From NCBI GenBank assembly GCA_002085375.1, contig NATP01000001.1, positions 1 through 40,562 of the forward strand: a stretch of DNA of 40,562 nucleotides. Direction: 5' to 3'. Source of the DNA: a candidate division Zixibacteria bacterium 4484_95. GTDB taxonomy: Bacteria; Zixibacteria; MSB-5A5; UBA10806; 4484-95. A program made the position numbers and the translations under genes. Positions 1-9,045 of the stretch are shown here, piece after piece. A model generated the notes under the pieces. The model saw only the letters and a program-made list of their open reading frames with translations, was not told where the DNA came from and made no database searches. Numbering within the stretch: position 1 is the stretch's first letter; every line of letters begins with the position of its first letter.

Positions 1-10
1 CTATATTTTT

Positions 11-41
11 TTGCAACTATTATTGTGCAATGCACTATAAT
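11..41 (+). promoter_or_regulatory. Putative sigma70-type promoter for the PhaR/phasin-like gene
   Basis: A perfect TATAAT lies at 36-41. A TTGCAA at 11-16 could be the -35 box, but the 19-bp spacer is longer than the ideal 17. The start codon follows 26 bases after the -10 box, leaving a leader of about 20 nt. The region is AT-rich, so chance matches are possible. Confidence 0.4.
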
Positions 42-67
42 GAATAAGAAATGTAAGTTAAACTTAG

Positions 68-631
68 ATGCGGTTAATTAAAAAATACAAAAATCGGAGA
101 CTTTACGATACCGAGTTAAAGAAGACTATCAAAATCGAGGATATAAAAAGATATATCGATGATGGCATACAGATAAAAGTTATCGATAATGCTACTAATA
201 AAGATATCACTGTTAAGACTATGGTTTTGGTTTTGTCCAGCTCGGCCAAAGATACAAAGGAGAAAAGTGATAATGTCATTGTACAATTATTATTAAGGAA
301 AGGAGTAGATGTTATGGATGTTGTCAAAAAATTGATGTTGGCTGCCATAGGTGCGGTTAACCTTTCTAAAGAGAGGGTGGAGGAGATATTAGATGAGCTT
401 GTGAAAAAGGGGGAGATGACATCAGGTGAAAAAGCTGAGGCTTTAAGAAAAATGGCTGATAAAGTGGAATCATCTACTGAGAAAGTGAAAGAGGCGGTAG
501 AGAAACAGGTTAAAAGCGCCATTGATAAAGTCAATGTTGGTGGCCGTATTGATGAGATTTCCAAAAAGGTTGATGACTTGGCAGCCTCTCTGGAGCAGTT
601 GAAAAAAAAGATTGAAAAACGTTGTAATTAG
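68..631 (+). CDS. PHA-synthesis-regulator (PhaR-type) DNA-binding domain fused to a phasin-like coiled coil
   Basis: Residues 1-50 match the N-terminal domain of polyhydroxyalkanoate synthesis regulators: the RLIKKYKNRRLYDTE stretch, then an IEDIKRYI segment. In PhaR this domain binds DNA. From about residue 55 the protein becomes helical and charged, with heptad-like repeats (KVEEILDELVKKGEM-like and VKEAVEKQVKSAIDKV), as in phasin/granule-associated proteins. The ATG at 68 starts exactly at the conserved domain, though no clear Shine-Dalgarno is visible. It precedes a UbiB/AarF-like gene on the same strand by 113 bp. No PHA synthase is in the window, so a granule role is inference; a phasin-like regulator or envelope coiled-coil protein is the alternative. 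Confidence 0.75.
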   Translation: MRLIKKYKNRRLYDTELKKTIKIEDIKRYIDDGIQIKVIDNATNKDITVKTMVLVLSSSAKDTKEKSDNVIVQLLLRKGVDVMDVVKKLMLAAIGAVNLSKERVEEILDELVKKGEMTSGEKAEALRKMADKVESSTEKVKEAVEKQVKSAIDKVNVGGRIDEISKKVDDLAASLEQLKKKIEKRCN

Positions 632-744
632 TTATATTATCTGAAGAAAGTTGGCAATTTGTTTGCCGATAAATAGACAAGCAGTAAGGCGTTTGATTAA
701 ACGTCCGGGAAAAATTTCAATAATTATATTTAAAGTGGGCGCTT

Positions 745-2412
745 TTGGTACTTCCAAGACCAGATAAAGGTATAAAAAGCCTGATGAGATACCGCCAGAT
801 TGCGACGGTATTGATCAAGTATGGTTTTGGTGAGCTTGTTTACAGGATGAACCTTGTTTCCCCACTGAAACCCGGCGCCAAGAAAACTAAAGCGGTGGCT
901 CAGAGTACTCCAGTTAGAGTTAGGTTAGCTTTGGAGGAACTCGGGCCTACATTTGTCAAGCTTGGGCAGGTTCTTTCCACCCGGCCGTTTTTGATACCAA
1001 TGAATTATATTATCGAGCTTTCGAAACTTCAAGACCAGGTTGAACCTATGCCCTGGTCCCTGGCTGTGGATATTTTGTCTGGTGAACTTGGTAAACCAGT
1101 TGAAGATTGCTTTTCTGAAATAGACCCAGTGCCGATAGCCTCAGCTTCTTTAGCCCAGGTACATAATGCAACACTTATGGATGGTACACCGGTGGTTGTT
1201 AAAATCCAGCGTGAGGGGATAAAAAAAGTGATAGATTCAGATATGAGAATCCTTTACGATATCGCTGACCTCCTTTACAAGAATATTCCGGAAAGCCGTC
1301 ATTATGACCCTAAAGGTATAGTAGAAGAGTTATCCTATACTACTTTTAAGGAACTCAATTTCTTAAATGAAGCCCGCAACATGGAGATATTTGCCGAGAA
1401 TTTCAAAAATGAACCTGTTGTCAAAGTTCCGAAAATCTATTGGGATTACACTACCTTGAAGGTCCTGACAATGGAAAGAATTAAGGGGATAAAGATCTCC
1501 AGGCTCGAGGAGTTGAAGAAAGCAGGTTTTAATACCCAATTAATATGTAAAAACGGCTCCCGGCTAATATTAAAAATGATATTTGAAGATGGATTTTTCC
1601 ATGCCGACCCGCATCCAGGAAATCTTTTTGTATGTGAAGGTGGTGTTATCGCACCGGTTGATTACGGGATGATGGGGGTTTTATCTGATTCCCAGATGGA
1701 TGAGCTTGCCGATTTAGTTGTAACAGCCATGTCAAGAGATGCTGGTGCTATTGTCAGGATCTTGCAGAATTCAGGGATTGTTCCTGATGATGTAAATACA
1801 AGGGCGCTGGAACAGGATATAAACGAGCTGATTGTTAAATACTATCATATGGATCTTTCGCGGATAGAAATGAAAACAGCTCTGGATGAGTTTATTACGC
1901 TGGTTCAGCGTTATAAGATTAGATTACAGGCCGATTTCATGTTGTTGGGAAAAGCCTTGAGCACTTATGAAGAAGTTGGCCGTATGCTTTATCCTCAATT
2001 TAACTTTTTTGCAGAGATAATTCCCTACGTAAGAAAATTGACCGCCCGTAAATATAAACCGGGAAGATTCTATAAAGACATCTTGAAGATATTAAATGAA
2101 TTAAGGTGGTTGTTAGTCGAATCTCCCAGGGAGTGGCGCCAGATAGCCAGTAAATTAAGAAAAGGGGAAATGGCTTTTCAGTTGCAGCACAAAGGCCTTG
2201 AGACTTTAATAAAAGAACTTGACAGCTCGTCCAACCGATTATCGGTATCGCTCTTGGTAGCAGGTTTAATAGTTGGTTCATCAATGATTATGACGGTGGA
2301 TAAAGGGTATATGATATTTGACGTACCCCTGTTGGGTCTTATAGGGTATTTGGTTGCAGGTGTCTTAAGTATTTATTTGGTAGTATCTATATTGAGGTCT
2401 GGCAGGTTATAA
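745..2412 (+). CDS. UbiB/AarF (ABC1/ADCK) atypical kinase-like protein
   Basis: A 555-residue ABC1-family protein. Visible family motifs are the KxGQ motif (KLGQ at 72-75), an Ala-rich nucleotide loop (ASASLAQVH at about 132-140), the VVKIQ lysine near 153, the catalytic-loop HADPHPGN motif from residue 286, and a DYG metal-binding motif near 307. Two hydrophobic helices close the C-terminus (about 505-550), the usual membrane anchor. Known family members are ATPases that support quinone biosynthesis or lipid handling at the membrane; the substrate here is unknown. The start is TTG at 745. It agrees with the usual N-terminal RYRQI...LIKYGFGELV segment but has only a weak ribosome binding site. 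Confidence 0.9.
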   Translation: MVLPRPDKGIKSLMRYRQIATVLIKYGFGELVYRMNLVSPLKPGAKKTKAVAQSTPVRVRLALEELGPTFVKLGQVLSTRPFLIPMNYIIELSKLQDQVEPMPWSLAVDILSGELGKPVEDCFSEIDPVPIASASLAQVHNATLMDGTPVVVKIQREGIKKVIDSDMRILYDIADLLYKNIPESRHYDPKGIVEELSYTTFKELNFLNEARNMEIFAENFKNEPVVKVPKIYWDYTTLKVLTMERIKGIKISRLEELKKAGFNTQLICKNGSRLILKMIFEDGFFHADPHPGNLFVCEGGVIAPVDYGMMGVLSDSQMDELADLVVTAMSRDAGAIVRILQNSGIVPDDVNTRALEQDINELIVKYYHMDLSRIEMKTALDEFITLVQRYKIRLQADFMLLGKALSTYEEVGRMLYPQFNFFAEIIPYVRKLTARKYKPGRFYKDILKILNELRWLLVESPREWRQIASKLRKGEMAFQLQHKGLETLIKELDSSSNRLSVSLLVAGLIVGSSMIMTVDKGYMIFDVPLLGLIGYLVAGVLSIYLVVSILRSGRL

Positions 2413-2564
2413 CTTAAATAATATAGTTACTTATTCTTAAATTTTTATTGACTCAACAACGATATTCTTGCTTGCAAAACATCGGATAAAGGCAAACTCT
2501 ATATTTGCAGTTGGATTACATTATTTCAGAAATCGTAGTTCATTAAAAACGAAAGATAAGTTTG

Positions 2565-2593
2565 TTGACAGATATGACATAGTAAAGCATATT
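2565..2593 (+). promoter_or_regulatory. Putative sigma70-type promoter upstream of the RlmD-like gene
   Basis: A consensus TTGACA at 2565-2570 is followed after 17 bp by CATATT at 2588-2593 (4 of 6 matches to TATAAT). If real, transcription would begin near 2600. The TTG codon at 2592 would then lie inside the -10 box and could not be the translation start. Confidence 0.4.
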
Positions 2594-2609
2594 GGTTTTT
2601 ATTAGAAAT

Positions 2610-4013
2610 GTGCAACAATTAAGCGTTAAAGCCTGTGAATTGAAAAAGAACGACGTTATCAAACTCCAAGTTACAGATCTGGCATATGGAGGCAGGGGAG
2701 TTGCTGAAGAAGGGGGCAAGGTTGTCTTTGTCGAGAAAGGATTACCAGGCGATATTCTCGATGTGCGCATAAAAAAGGTTAAACCGGATTATTGTGAAGG
2801 TGTAACCGAGAGAATCATTCAACCCTCTCCACATAGATGTGAACCCTTGTGCCAGCATTTCGGCATCTGTGGTGGTTGCCGGTGGCAAAATTACAATTAT
2901 AATATGCAATTGAAATTTAAGGCCGATCAGTTAAAGGAGAGTCTTATGCGCATTGGTGGGCTTTCCAACCCGCCGGTTGAGCCTATCATCGGGGCAAAAA
3001 AGATATATTTTTATCGTAACAAGATGGAGTTCTCATTTAATCGAGATAAAAATAACAATAATTTACTGGGTCTACACCAAACCGGTTTTTTCGATAGGGT
3101 TTTCGACCTCAACAAATGTTATCTGCAATCGGAGTTATCCAACGAAATCGTAAAGTTTGTTAAAGACGAATGCCATAGGTTGCATCTTCCGGCATATCAT
3201 ATCCGTAACCACGATGGCCTGATGCGTTTTTTAGTGATAAGAGAAAGCAAATTTGATAGCGGGGTTTTGGTCAACATCGTCACCGGCAAGGACTATCATG
3301 GATATGAGGACAGTATCGTTGAACTTGGTAAAAACCTCGCAGACAGGTTTAACAGGATAGAAAGTTTGCTCTGGACAATTAACAGCAAAAAGGCCAACAT
3401 TGCCAAATGGGATATGTATCCCGAAAAATTGAAAAATGGTATACTGTATGGACGGGACCATATCTATGAAAAATTGGGGCGGTATCGTTTTCGGGTTTCT
3501 GCAGACAGCTTTTTCCAGACTAACCCATATCAGGCACAGATACTCTATGATACGGTAGTTGATTACGGTCAGCTCTCCGGACTTGATGATGTTTGTGATT
3601 TATATTGCGGGACGGGTACTATATCCGTCTATATTTCTGGATTGGTAAGATCGGTGGTGGGGGTTGAGTCAGTGGCTCAAGCAGTTTTTGATGCACGGAT
3701 TAATGCTGAAGAAAATGGTCTTAACAACGTTGATTTTATTGTGGGGAATGTAGAGGATATAATCTTCGAATTAAGGAAGTTTAATAAGGTTATTCTTGAT
3801 CCGCCGCGAGCAGGGTTACATCCTAAGGCATTAGAAAAAATCGTTGAAATATCACCTGAGATTGTTGTATATGTTTCGTGCAACCCAACGACTTTAGCCC
3901 GTGATATTGCCGGTTTTATTCAAAATGGGTATAACCTTCAAAGAGCAGTGGCGGTTGATATGTTTCCACACACTTATCATATAGAGTCAGTGGTCAAATT
4001 GGTACACAGATAA
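2610..4013 (+). CDS. rlmD: 23S rRNA (uracil-5-)-methyltransferase, RlmD/RumA (TrmA superfamily)
   Basis: An SAM-dependent RNA m5U methyltransferase. A TRAM domain (VTDLAYGGRGVAEEGGKVVF) comes first, then the Fe-S cysteines C-x5-C-x2-C in LCQHFGICGGC with a fourth candidate in LNKC. The SAM-binding loop is DLYCGTGTISVYIS, followed by LDPPRAGLHPKAL. The catalytic cysteine is in YVSCNPTTLARD (about residue 424), and the C-terminal base glutamate is in FPHTYHIESV. Length is normal for the family. The start is uncertain: TTG 2592 overlaps a likely -10 box, so GTG 2610 or TTG 2640 (which begins exactly at the TRAM domain) is preferred. RlmD versus another TrmA paralog cannot be settled without alignment. 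Confidence 0.88.
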   Translation: MQQLSVKACELKKNDVIKLQVTDLAYGGRGVAEEGGKVVFVEKGLPGDILDVRIKKVKPDYCEGVTERIIQPSPHRCEPLCQHFGICGGCRWQNYNYNMQLKFKADQLKESLMRIGGLSNPPVEPIIGAKKIYFYRNKMEFSFNRDKNNNNLLGLHQTGFFDRVFDLNKCYLQSELSNEIVKFVKDECHRLHLPAYHIRNHDGLMRFLVIRESKFDSGVLVNIVTGKDYHGYEDSIVELGKNLADRFNRIESLLWTINSKKANIAKWDMYPEKLKNGILYGRDHIYEKLGRYRFRVSADSFFQTNPYQAQILYDTVVDYGQLSGLDDVCDLYCGTGTISVYISGLVRSVVGVESVAQAVFDARINAEENGLNNVDFIVGNVEDIIFELRKFNKVILDPPRAGLHPKALEKIVEISPEIVVYVSCNPTTLARDIAGFIQNGYNLQRAVAVDMFPHTYHIESVVKLVHR

Positions 4014-4043
4014 AATATCTGTATCTTTTAGCGGGAGGTAATC

Positions 4044-5689
4044 ATGTTTAAAAAATTATTTATAATTCTGGTGATGGCTAGTTCAGTATATGCTGGTTTG
4101 TCTGAAGATATTAGGAGATTAGGTGATGAATATATTGCTTTAAAAAGCAGGTTCTACCCTGTTTGGGCAACAAATATGGGAATACATGATTATGACTCAT
4201 TACTGACAAACTACAGTGGGGATAACGTTTTTAACTACAGGAATGAAATATTGGAGATAAAGCTGAAATTGCAGGAACTTGATACAACGAGATTGGAAAT
4301 CGATGATTATATTGACTATCAGCTTCTTTTGTCCGATATCGATTATGATAATTTTATACTGGGTAAATATCCATATTATGAACATTCTCCAGCGCTCCAC
4401 GTTGAGGAGGCTTTAAACTCCATATATTACTTGATGATAAATCAATCTATGTCTTTTAAGCAGAAAGCACCATTTATAATGGCCAGATTGAAAGCTATTC
4501 CAACGTTCCTACACCGTGGATTCAGTTATCTTTACCAACCAGTGGATATATTTTATGATACGGCTATAGAAACAGCTACTGAGGGTGAAACCCTTATCGA
4601 TGAAGTAACACAGGAACTTTTAAAAATTTATCCGGAGAGAAGCAAGGCAATTGAGCAGTTGAATGTTGTAGTTAAAAAGAGCTTGAAAAATTATGTGAGA
4701 TATTGTGAAAGTAAGAAAGAATATGCCTCTGGAACATATGCGATTGGTAAGGATAACCTTAATTTTTTATTGAAAAGAGTACATTTCATCGACATCGATT
4801 CTGATTCGTTAAAAAAGATTGGCCGGTATTGGTATAATGTAGCTAACTCTGCAATGGATTCTCTTCAGCGAATCATTGATTCAAAACCAAAGGGGAAAAT
4901 TAAAAAGCATGCTCCTGCTGATTTTTCTAAAGAGGACATTATGGAATATTATCAGTGGGAGATAAACGAGACGGCTGATTTTTTCAAAGAAAAGGATGTC
5001 GTTACTATTCCTGAAGATATCGGTTCCTGCCTTCCGGTTGAGATGCCGCAATTTATGCGGGCAACTCATCGAGGTATTGCCTATCAACCACCGGCACCCT
5101 TTGATATTGACCAGACTGGTTATTTCTATGTCCGCCCGATACCACCGCTGGATTCGATTCTAAAAGATGAATATTACGATTATATTCAGAACCGGGGTTT
5201 TAAAGGTTCGGTCGTTCACGAGGCGTATCCTGGTCATCATCTTCAACTTAGCTTAGCAAACAGACATCCATCCCGCATTCGGCGCCTTCAGCAGGATATG
5301 GTTATGGCTGAGGGGTGGGCGCTATATTGCGAGCAGATGACCGTCGCTGGTATGCTGTGTACGGCGGTATCCGTTTCCGGGCGATAAGAGTAATTGTCGA
5401 TTGTTCGTTGGCTGATGGCACTATGACCCCTGATTCAGCATTGGTATTTATGAATAATATGCTTGGAGAAAACACTGATTATTTTACCGCTGAGATTCGC
5501 CGATACTGCGCTAATCCAACGACAGCTTTATGCTATTTAACAGGGAAGTTGATTATTTTAGATATGTTGAACAAAGCTCGCAGGATTGAAAGCAACTCTT
5601 TTTCTTTAAGAAGGTTTCATGACCGTCTCTTGGCCGAGGGCACAATTTCACCTAATTTAATAGCCTTAAAACTTGGTTATAAAGAATAA
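4044..5689 (+). pseudogene. DUF885-family (M2/M3-like zinc peptidase) protein, disrupted by a frameshift and probable small deletion
   Basis: The gene begins with a strong ribosome site (GGGAGGT) and a signal peptide (KKLFIILVMASSVYA). The first frame carries the DUF885 hallmark HEAYPGHHLQL and then AEGWALYCEQM, but ends at 5387 shortly afterwards. The rest of the domain (RRWYAVYGGIRFRAIRVIVD through AEGTISPNLIALKLGY) is intact in another frame, ending at 5689. The two halves meet at 5333-5341. Family members normally have roughly 8-12 more residues between the EGWALY helix and the R-rich segment, so bases were probably lost as well as the frame. No slippery heptamer is present. A true pseudogene or an assembly error are both possible. 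The intact protein would be a secreted metallopeptidase-like enzyme. Confidence 0.8.
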
Positions 5690-5732
5690 ATAAGTCCCAT
5701 TTATTGCCGATAATTTTATAAGGTTAGTGTAT

Positions 5733-6839
5733 ATGAAGATAATTCATACATCCGATATTCATTTAGGTAAAAAGTTTATCGGGCTCAAACTTGCCGGTGA
5801 TGGATTAAGAGCGGGTTTGAAGGCGTCATTATCAAGGATCGTAGATTACACCCTTGAGCAGAAGGCTGATTTGCTCTTAATTGCCGGCAATCTTTTCGAT
5901 ACACTCGAAGTTTCTAAAAATCTTCAAGATTTTGTTGCCAACGAATTGGCTAGGCTAAAGGAAATTCCTGCAATTATCCTTCCCGGACAGCACGATTATA
6001 ATGCCGGTGGCTCTTTCTGGAAAAGTTGGGAGGGCTATCATTCACAAGGCAATATATTTGTTTTCAATGGAGAGAAAACATATTACAAATTCGATAAGTT
6101 AGATTGCACCGTATATGGATTTCCATATTCAACCGAGGGTAAGCGTAAAAAGTACTTTATGGAGCCTAATAAAAAGCAGGAAACCAAATTCCATATAGCA
6201 ATGGTTTGCATAGGGCCTGATGACTTTAACAATCAAGTTCGGGAAGATAATCCTGATAAGCCTCCAATTGAGGGATTCGATTATGTAGCTATGGGAGGTC
6301 AACCTGTATTTATGGATTTATCTTTTCCTGGTTTCAGAGCGGCCTATAGCGGAGCCCCCGAGCAACTTGATTTCAACCAGAAAGAGGCTGGTTGTATAGC
6401 CAGGATCGAGATTGATGAGTCGAATGAAGTCAGGATAGAAAAAGTTCCTTTCGGTAAGTTTATCTGGCGCACTGAGGAGCTGAAGGCGAAAGATGTTTTA
6501 AACAATGATGACCTGATAAGTAAAATTAGGGAGATGGCAGGTCCTGATTCACTTCTGCGGCTCAAATTTTCTGGACTGGCTTTGTTCGAAGCGGAGGTTG
6601 AACCTGAACATGTTCAGAAGTTGATGGAGAAAGAATTTTTATATCTGGATATTGTTGATGAGATGACGGTACTTCCCGAGAATGTTTTCGAGGTTAAAGT
6701 TTCCGAAAAAACGCTTCTTGGGCAGTATATCAAGGTGATGGCGGAACAGCTTAGCCGAGCAGACAACAATATAAAGCCGCATCTTGAAAAATCATTAAAA
6801 ATTGGTTACGCTCTCCTTCAGGGACGGGAGTTGTGGTAA
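5733..6839 (+). CDS. Mre11/SbcD-like metallophosphoesterase protein with degenerate active site
   Basis: The fold is recognisable from the calcineurin-like motif I (SDIHLG, D8 and H10) and the spacing of later motifs. The start is ATG 5733 because AAGG precedes it at proper distance; GTG 5727 is too close. Most metal ligands are replaced: motif II GD is GN (N53), motif III GNHD is GQHD (Q86, H87 kept), motif IV HG is IG (160-161), and motif V GHxH is GGQP (188-191). The AAYSGAPEQLDF segment matches the SbcD capping strand region (PGSPE). Loss of these ligands predicts no Mn-dependent nuclease activity. It overlaps no gene but abuts the Rad50-like ATPase with one base between, so co-translation and a complex are likely. 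Confidence 0.82.
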   Translation: MKIIHTSDIHLGKKFIGLKLAGDGLRAGLKASLSRIVDYTLEQKADLLLIAGNLFDTLEVSKNLQDFVANELARLKEIPAIILPGQHDYNAGGSFWKSWEGYHSQGNIFVFNGEKTYYKFDKLDCTVYGFPYSTEGKRKKYFMEPNKKQETKFHIAMVCIGPDDFNNQVREDNPDKPPIEGFDYVAMGGQPVFMDLSFPGFRAAYSGAPEQLDFNQKEAGCIARIEIDESNEVRIEKVPFGKFIWRTEELKAKDVLNNDDLISKIREMAGPDSLLRLKFSGLALFEAEVEPEHVQKLMEKEFLYLDIVDEMTVLPENVFEVKVSEKTLLGQYIKVMAEQLSRADNNIKPHLEKSLKIGYALLQGRELW

Positions 6840-6840
6840 A

Positions 6841-8946
6841 ATGAACCTTACCAGCCTGGTTATTGAAAATTTCGGAAAATTTAAGAGTTTTGAATGTGAT
6901 TTCACTCCCGGTTTGAATCTTATTAAGGGGGCAAATGAAACCGGGAAGTCGACATTGGTCTCAGCCATAGCCATGGCATTATATGGTGAACCGGGGTTTG
7001 CACAAGAAGATATCGACAAATCAAAGACCTGGGGAACCGATATACCGTTTGTGCTTAAGGCCAGTATTTCTTCCGATGATTTCACTGGAGTTTTAGAAAA
7101 GGATTTTAGTTCGGGTCAGACAAAGCTTATAAACCAGGAACAAAGCATCTCGGAAAATGATAAAGATAGGATTTTAAAGGTTATAACCGGAGCGATTGGG
7201 CTACCCACGGCAGAGCTTTTCCGGGCTACCGCATGTATCGAGCAGGGGGAGATAACTAAAATCGGTGATTCTTTGGAGGCAATAAGAGATAAACTTGAAA
7301 CGCTTGTCACCGGTGGGCATGAGGATTTGGTTGCATCTGAAGTAATTGCCAAAATAGATCGTCGCATAGAAGATATAACCCGCAAAGATAAACTCAGAGC
7401 AGGATTATTACAAAAACTTGAAGAACAGCAGGCGGATATTGATTATAACATTGATAAGTTGGAACGTGAAATTAACAATATAAAATCGTGGAGAAATTCT
7501 CTTGCCCAGATCGAGATCGCTTTTGTTAACAGCAGAGAGGATTATAAAAGCAAAAAACAACAGTTAGAAATTGCCAAAAAAGTTGAAGAAGCACGTTTGG
7601 AAATAGAACGGGTTACCCAACAGAATAAAGATATTTCTAAAAAACTGGAAGAGATAGAAAGCTCTGGCGCGAAAGTCGAGGAACTAAAAAGGGAAATAAA
7701 TCAGGTTGTTGATATATCAACTGGGGACCGCCAGCAGATTGAGGAAACATCGTCTGCATTAAATTATCTCCGACCCAAATTAAGAGACCTGGAGAAAGAT
7801 GTTGAGGAGGCTAATGAGGAGCTTGACAGTTATAAGTTAAGCGGTGGTCTTATTGGCTGGATGATTTTATCAGTGGTGTTATTCGGATTTTCAATTGTCG
7901 ACTATTTGGTGCATTTTACCGGATTCTATTTTCACCTGGGTGGTTTTGGTTTGATATCGTTTATGTTATCGGCAATGGTTCTGTTGAAAGCTAACCAGAA
8001 AAGGGTATTTTTCAAGGAGCAATTGAATATAAAGGGGCAGAAGAAAAAAGAGGTTGAAAAGGAAATAGAGCAACGGTCTGAAGAGTTGAAAAAACTTCTG
8101 GGTAGATACAATATCAGCTCTATTGACCAGATGCATCAGTCTATCTGGAAACGGAATGAACTGGAAAAACTGCTCAAATCGGAAACTGAACGTTACCAAA
8201 GCCTTCTTGATGGTCAGACTGAGGAGCAATTTAAGCAAAAGTTTAAGGACCTTGAGCGAAAAATAAATAAGAATAAAGCCTTCCTTGAGAAGTGTGCAGG
8301 CCAGGTGATTGATACGGCTGAAGTTGAAAGGTTAGAACTTATTGTGGCTCAGCTTGAGGAGCAAAATAATAACCTAAAAAGTGAAATAAAATCATTAAAC
8401 CACCAGATAGATACTGCAGAGGGGGGAGTTGAACTTTTAGCAAGCTATCTTGAGCGCAAGGAAGAAGCTCGAGCAAAAAAAATTAAATTGGTTGAGGAGC
8501 TTTCGGTATTAAGCCTTACTAAAAGATGTATCGAGAAAGCCCGTCAGAATGTGATGATATCCACTCTGGAACTTCTTGAAAAAAGAACCTCTGAAATTTT
8601 GGAGATGATAACCGGCGGTAAATATAAAAAGGTCCGTTTCGACAAATCGACACTGAGATTTGAGGTTTTTGTCGATGATAAAAGGGGTTGGGTCGACCCT
8701 CTTAAGGAACTTTCGCGAGGAACGATAGAACAGATATATTTAACAGCCCGCCTGGCTTTAACTGAAATTTTGTCTGATAAAGCCCAACCACCAATTATCC
8801 TCGATGACCCGTTTAATAATCTTGATGCACAAAGACTTGAAAACACAATGAAGATGCTTAAACAGATGTCGGAGAACCGTCAGATACTTCTTTTAACATC
8901 TGATGATAGCATGGACAGCTGGGCTGATAACATAATCCAACTGTAA
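6841..8946 (+). CDS. Rad50/SbcC/YhaN-like ATPase with central membrane hairpin instead of zinc hook
   Basis: A 701-residue split ABC-ATPase. The N-terminal Walker A is GANETGKST (30-38). A long coiled coil follows to about 330 and again from about 390 to 590. At the C-terminus are a signature-like LSRGTIEQIY (near 623) and Walker B with D-loop (IILDDPFNNLD, near 652). Where SbcC/Rad50 has the CxxC zinc hook, this protein has two hydrophobic segments (residues about 337-382, DNA about 7849-7986). No CxxC occurs anywhere. The ATG at 6841 has a GGGAG site 9 bases upstream and follows the partner's stop by one base. The architecture resembles Bacillus YhaN, which pairs with the Mre11-like YhaO. 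It is likely a membrane-attached SMC-like ATPase; a role in DNA repair or defence is inference. Confidence 0.85.
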   Translation: MNLTSLVIENFGKFKSFECDFTPGLNLIKGANETGKSTLVSAIAMALYGEPGFAQEDIDKSKTWGTDIPFVLKASISSDDFTGVLEKDFSSGQTKLINQEQSISENDKDRILKVITGAIGLPTAELFRATACIEQGEITKIGDSLEAIRDKLETLVTGGHEDLVASEVIAKIDRRIEDITRKDKLRAGLLQKLEEQQADIDYNIDKLEREINNIKSWRNSLAQIEIAFVNSREDYKSKKQQLEIAKKVEEARLEIERVTQQNKDISKKLEEIESSGAKVEELKREINQVVDISTGDRQQIEETSSALNYLRPKLRDLEKDVEEANEELDSYKLSGGLIGWMILSVVLFGFSIVDYLVHFTGFYFHLGGFGLISFMLSAMVLLKANQKRVFFKEQLNIKGQKKKEVEKEIEQRSEELKKLLGRYNISSIDQMHQSIWKRNELEKLLKSETERYQSLLDGQTEEQFKQKFKDLERKINKNKAFLEKCAGQVIDTAEVERLELIVAQLEEQNNNLKSEIKSLNHQIDTAEGGVELLASYLERKEEARAKKIKLVEELSVLSLTKRCIEKARQNVMISTLELLEKRTSEILEMITGGKYKKVRFDKSTLRFEVFVDDKRGWVDPLKELSRGTIEQIYLTARLALTEILSDKAQPPIILDDPFNNLDAQRLENTMKMLKQMSENRQILLLTSDDSMDSWADNIIQL

Positions 8947-9003
8947 TCAATATTTGTAGAACAATCATAAACCTTATATAGGTCGCCTGCCGTATATTCA
9001 ACG

Positions 9004-9029
9004 GGTAAATGGGTACTTTTTTATTTACC
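9004..9029 (+). terminator. Possible intrinsic terminator after the Mre11/Rad50-like operon
   Basis: GGTAAAT at 9004-9010 pairs perfectly with ATTTACC at 9023-9029 across a 12-base loop, and TGGTTTTTG follows. The stem is only 7 bp and low in GC, so strength is doubtful. Its place 58 bp after the operon's stop and just before a new promoter fits a terminator. Confidence 0.4.
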
Positions 9030-9045
9030 TGGTTTTTGACATTTC

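Noticed and set aside
650-702. Small hairpins (GGCAA/TTGCC and CGTTT/AAACG) between the phasin-like and UbiB genes
   Set aside because: Stems are only five pairs and lack T-tracts; expected by chance in AT-rich intergenic DNA.
5330-5345. Programmed ribosomal frameshifting in the DUF885 gene
   Set aside because: No slippery heptamer or downstream pseudoknot is visible, and residues are missing at the junction, which frameshifting alone would not explain.
5315-5689. A separate small gene beginning at ATG 5315
   Set aside because: Its sequence is the C-terminal third of the DUF885 domain; the first residues up to the frame junction are out-of-frame noise. It is the tail of the broken gene, not a new one.
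6841-8946. Ordinary SbcCD nuclease operon
   Set aside because: The nuclease motifs are replaced, the zinc hook CxxC is absent, and a hydrophobic hairpin is present, so the standard function cannot be assumed.
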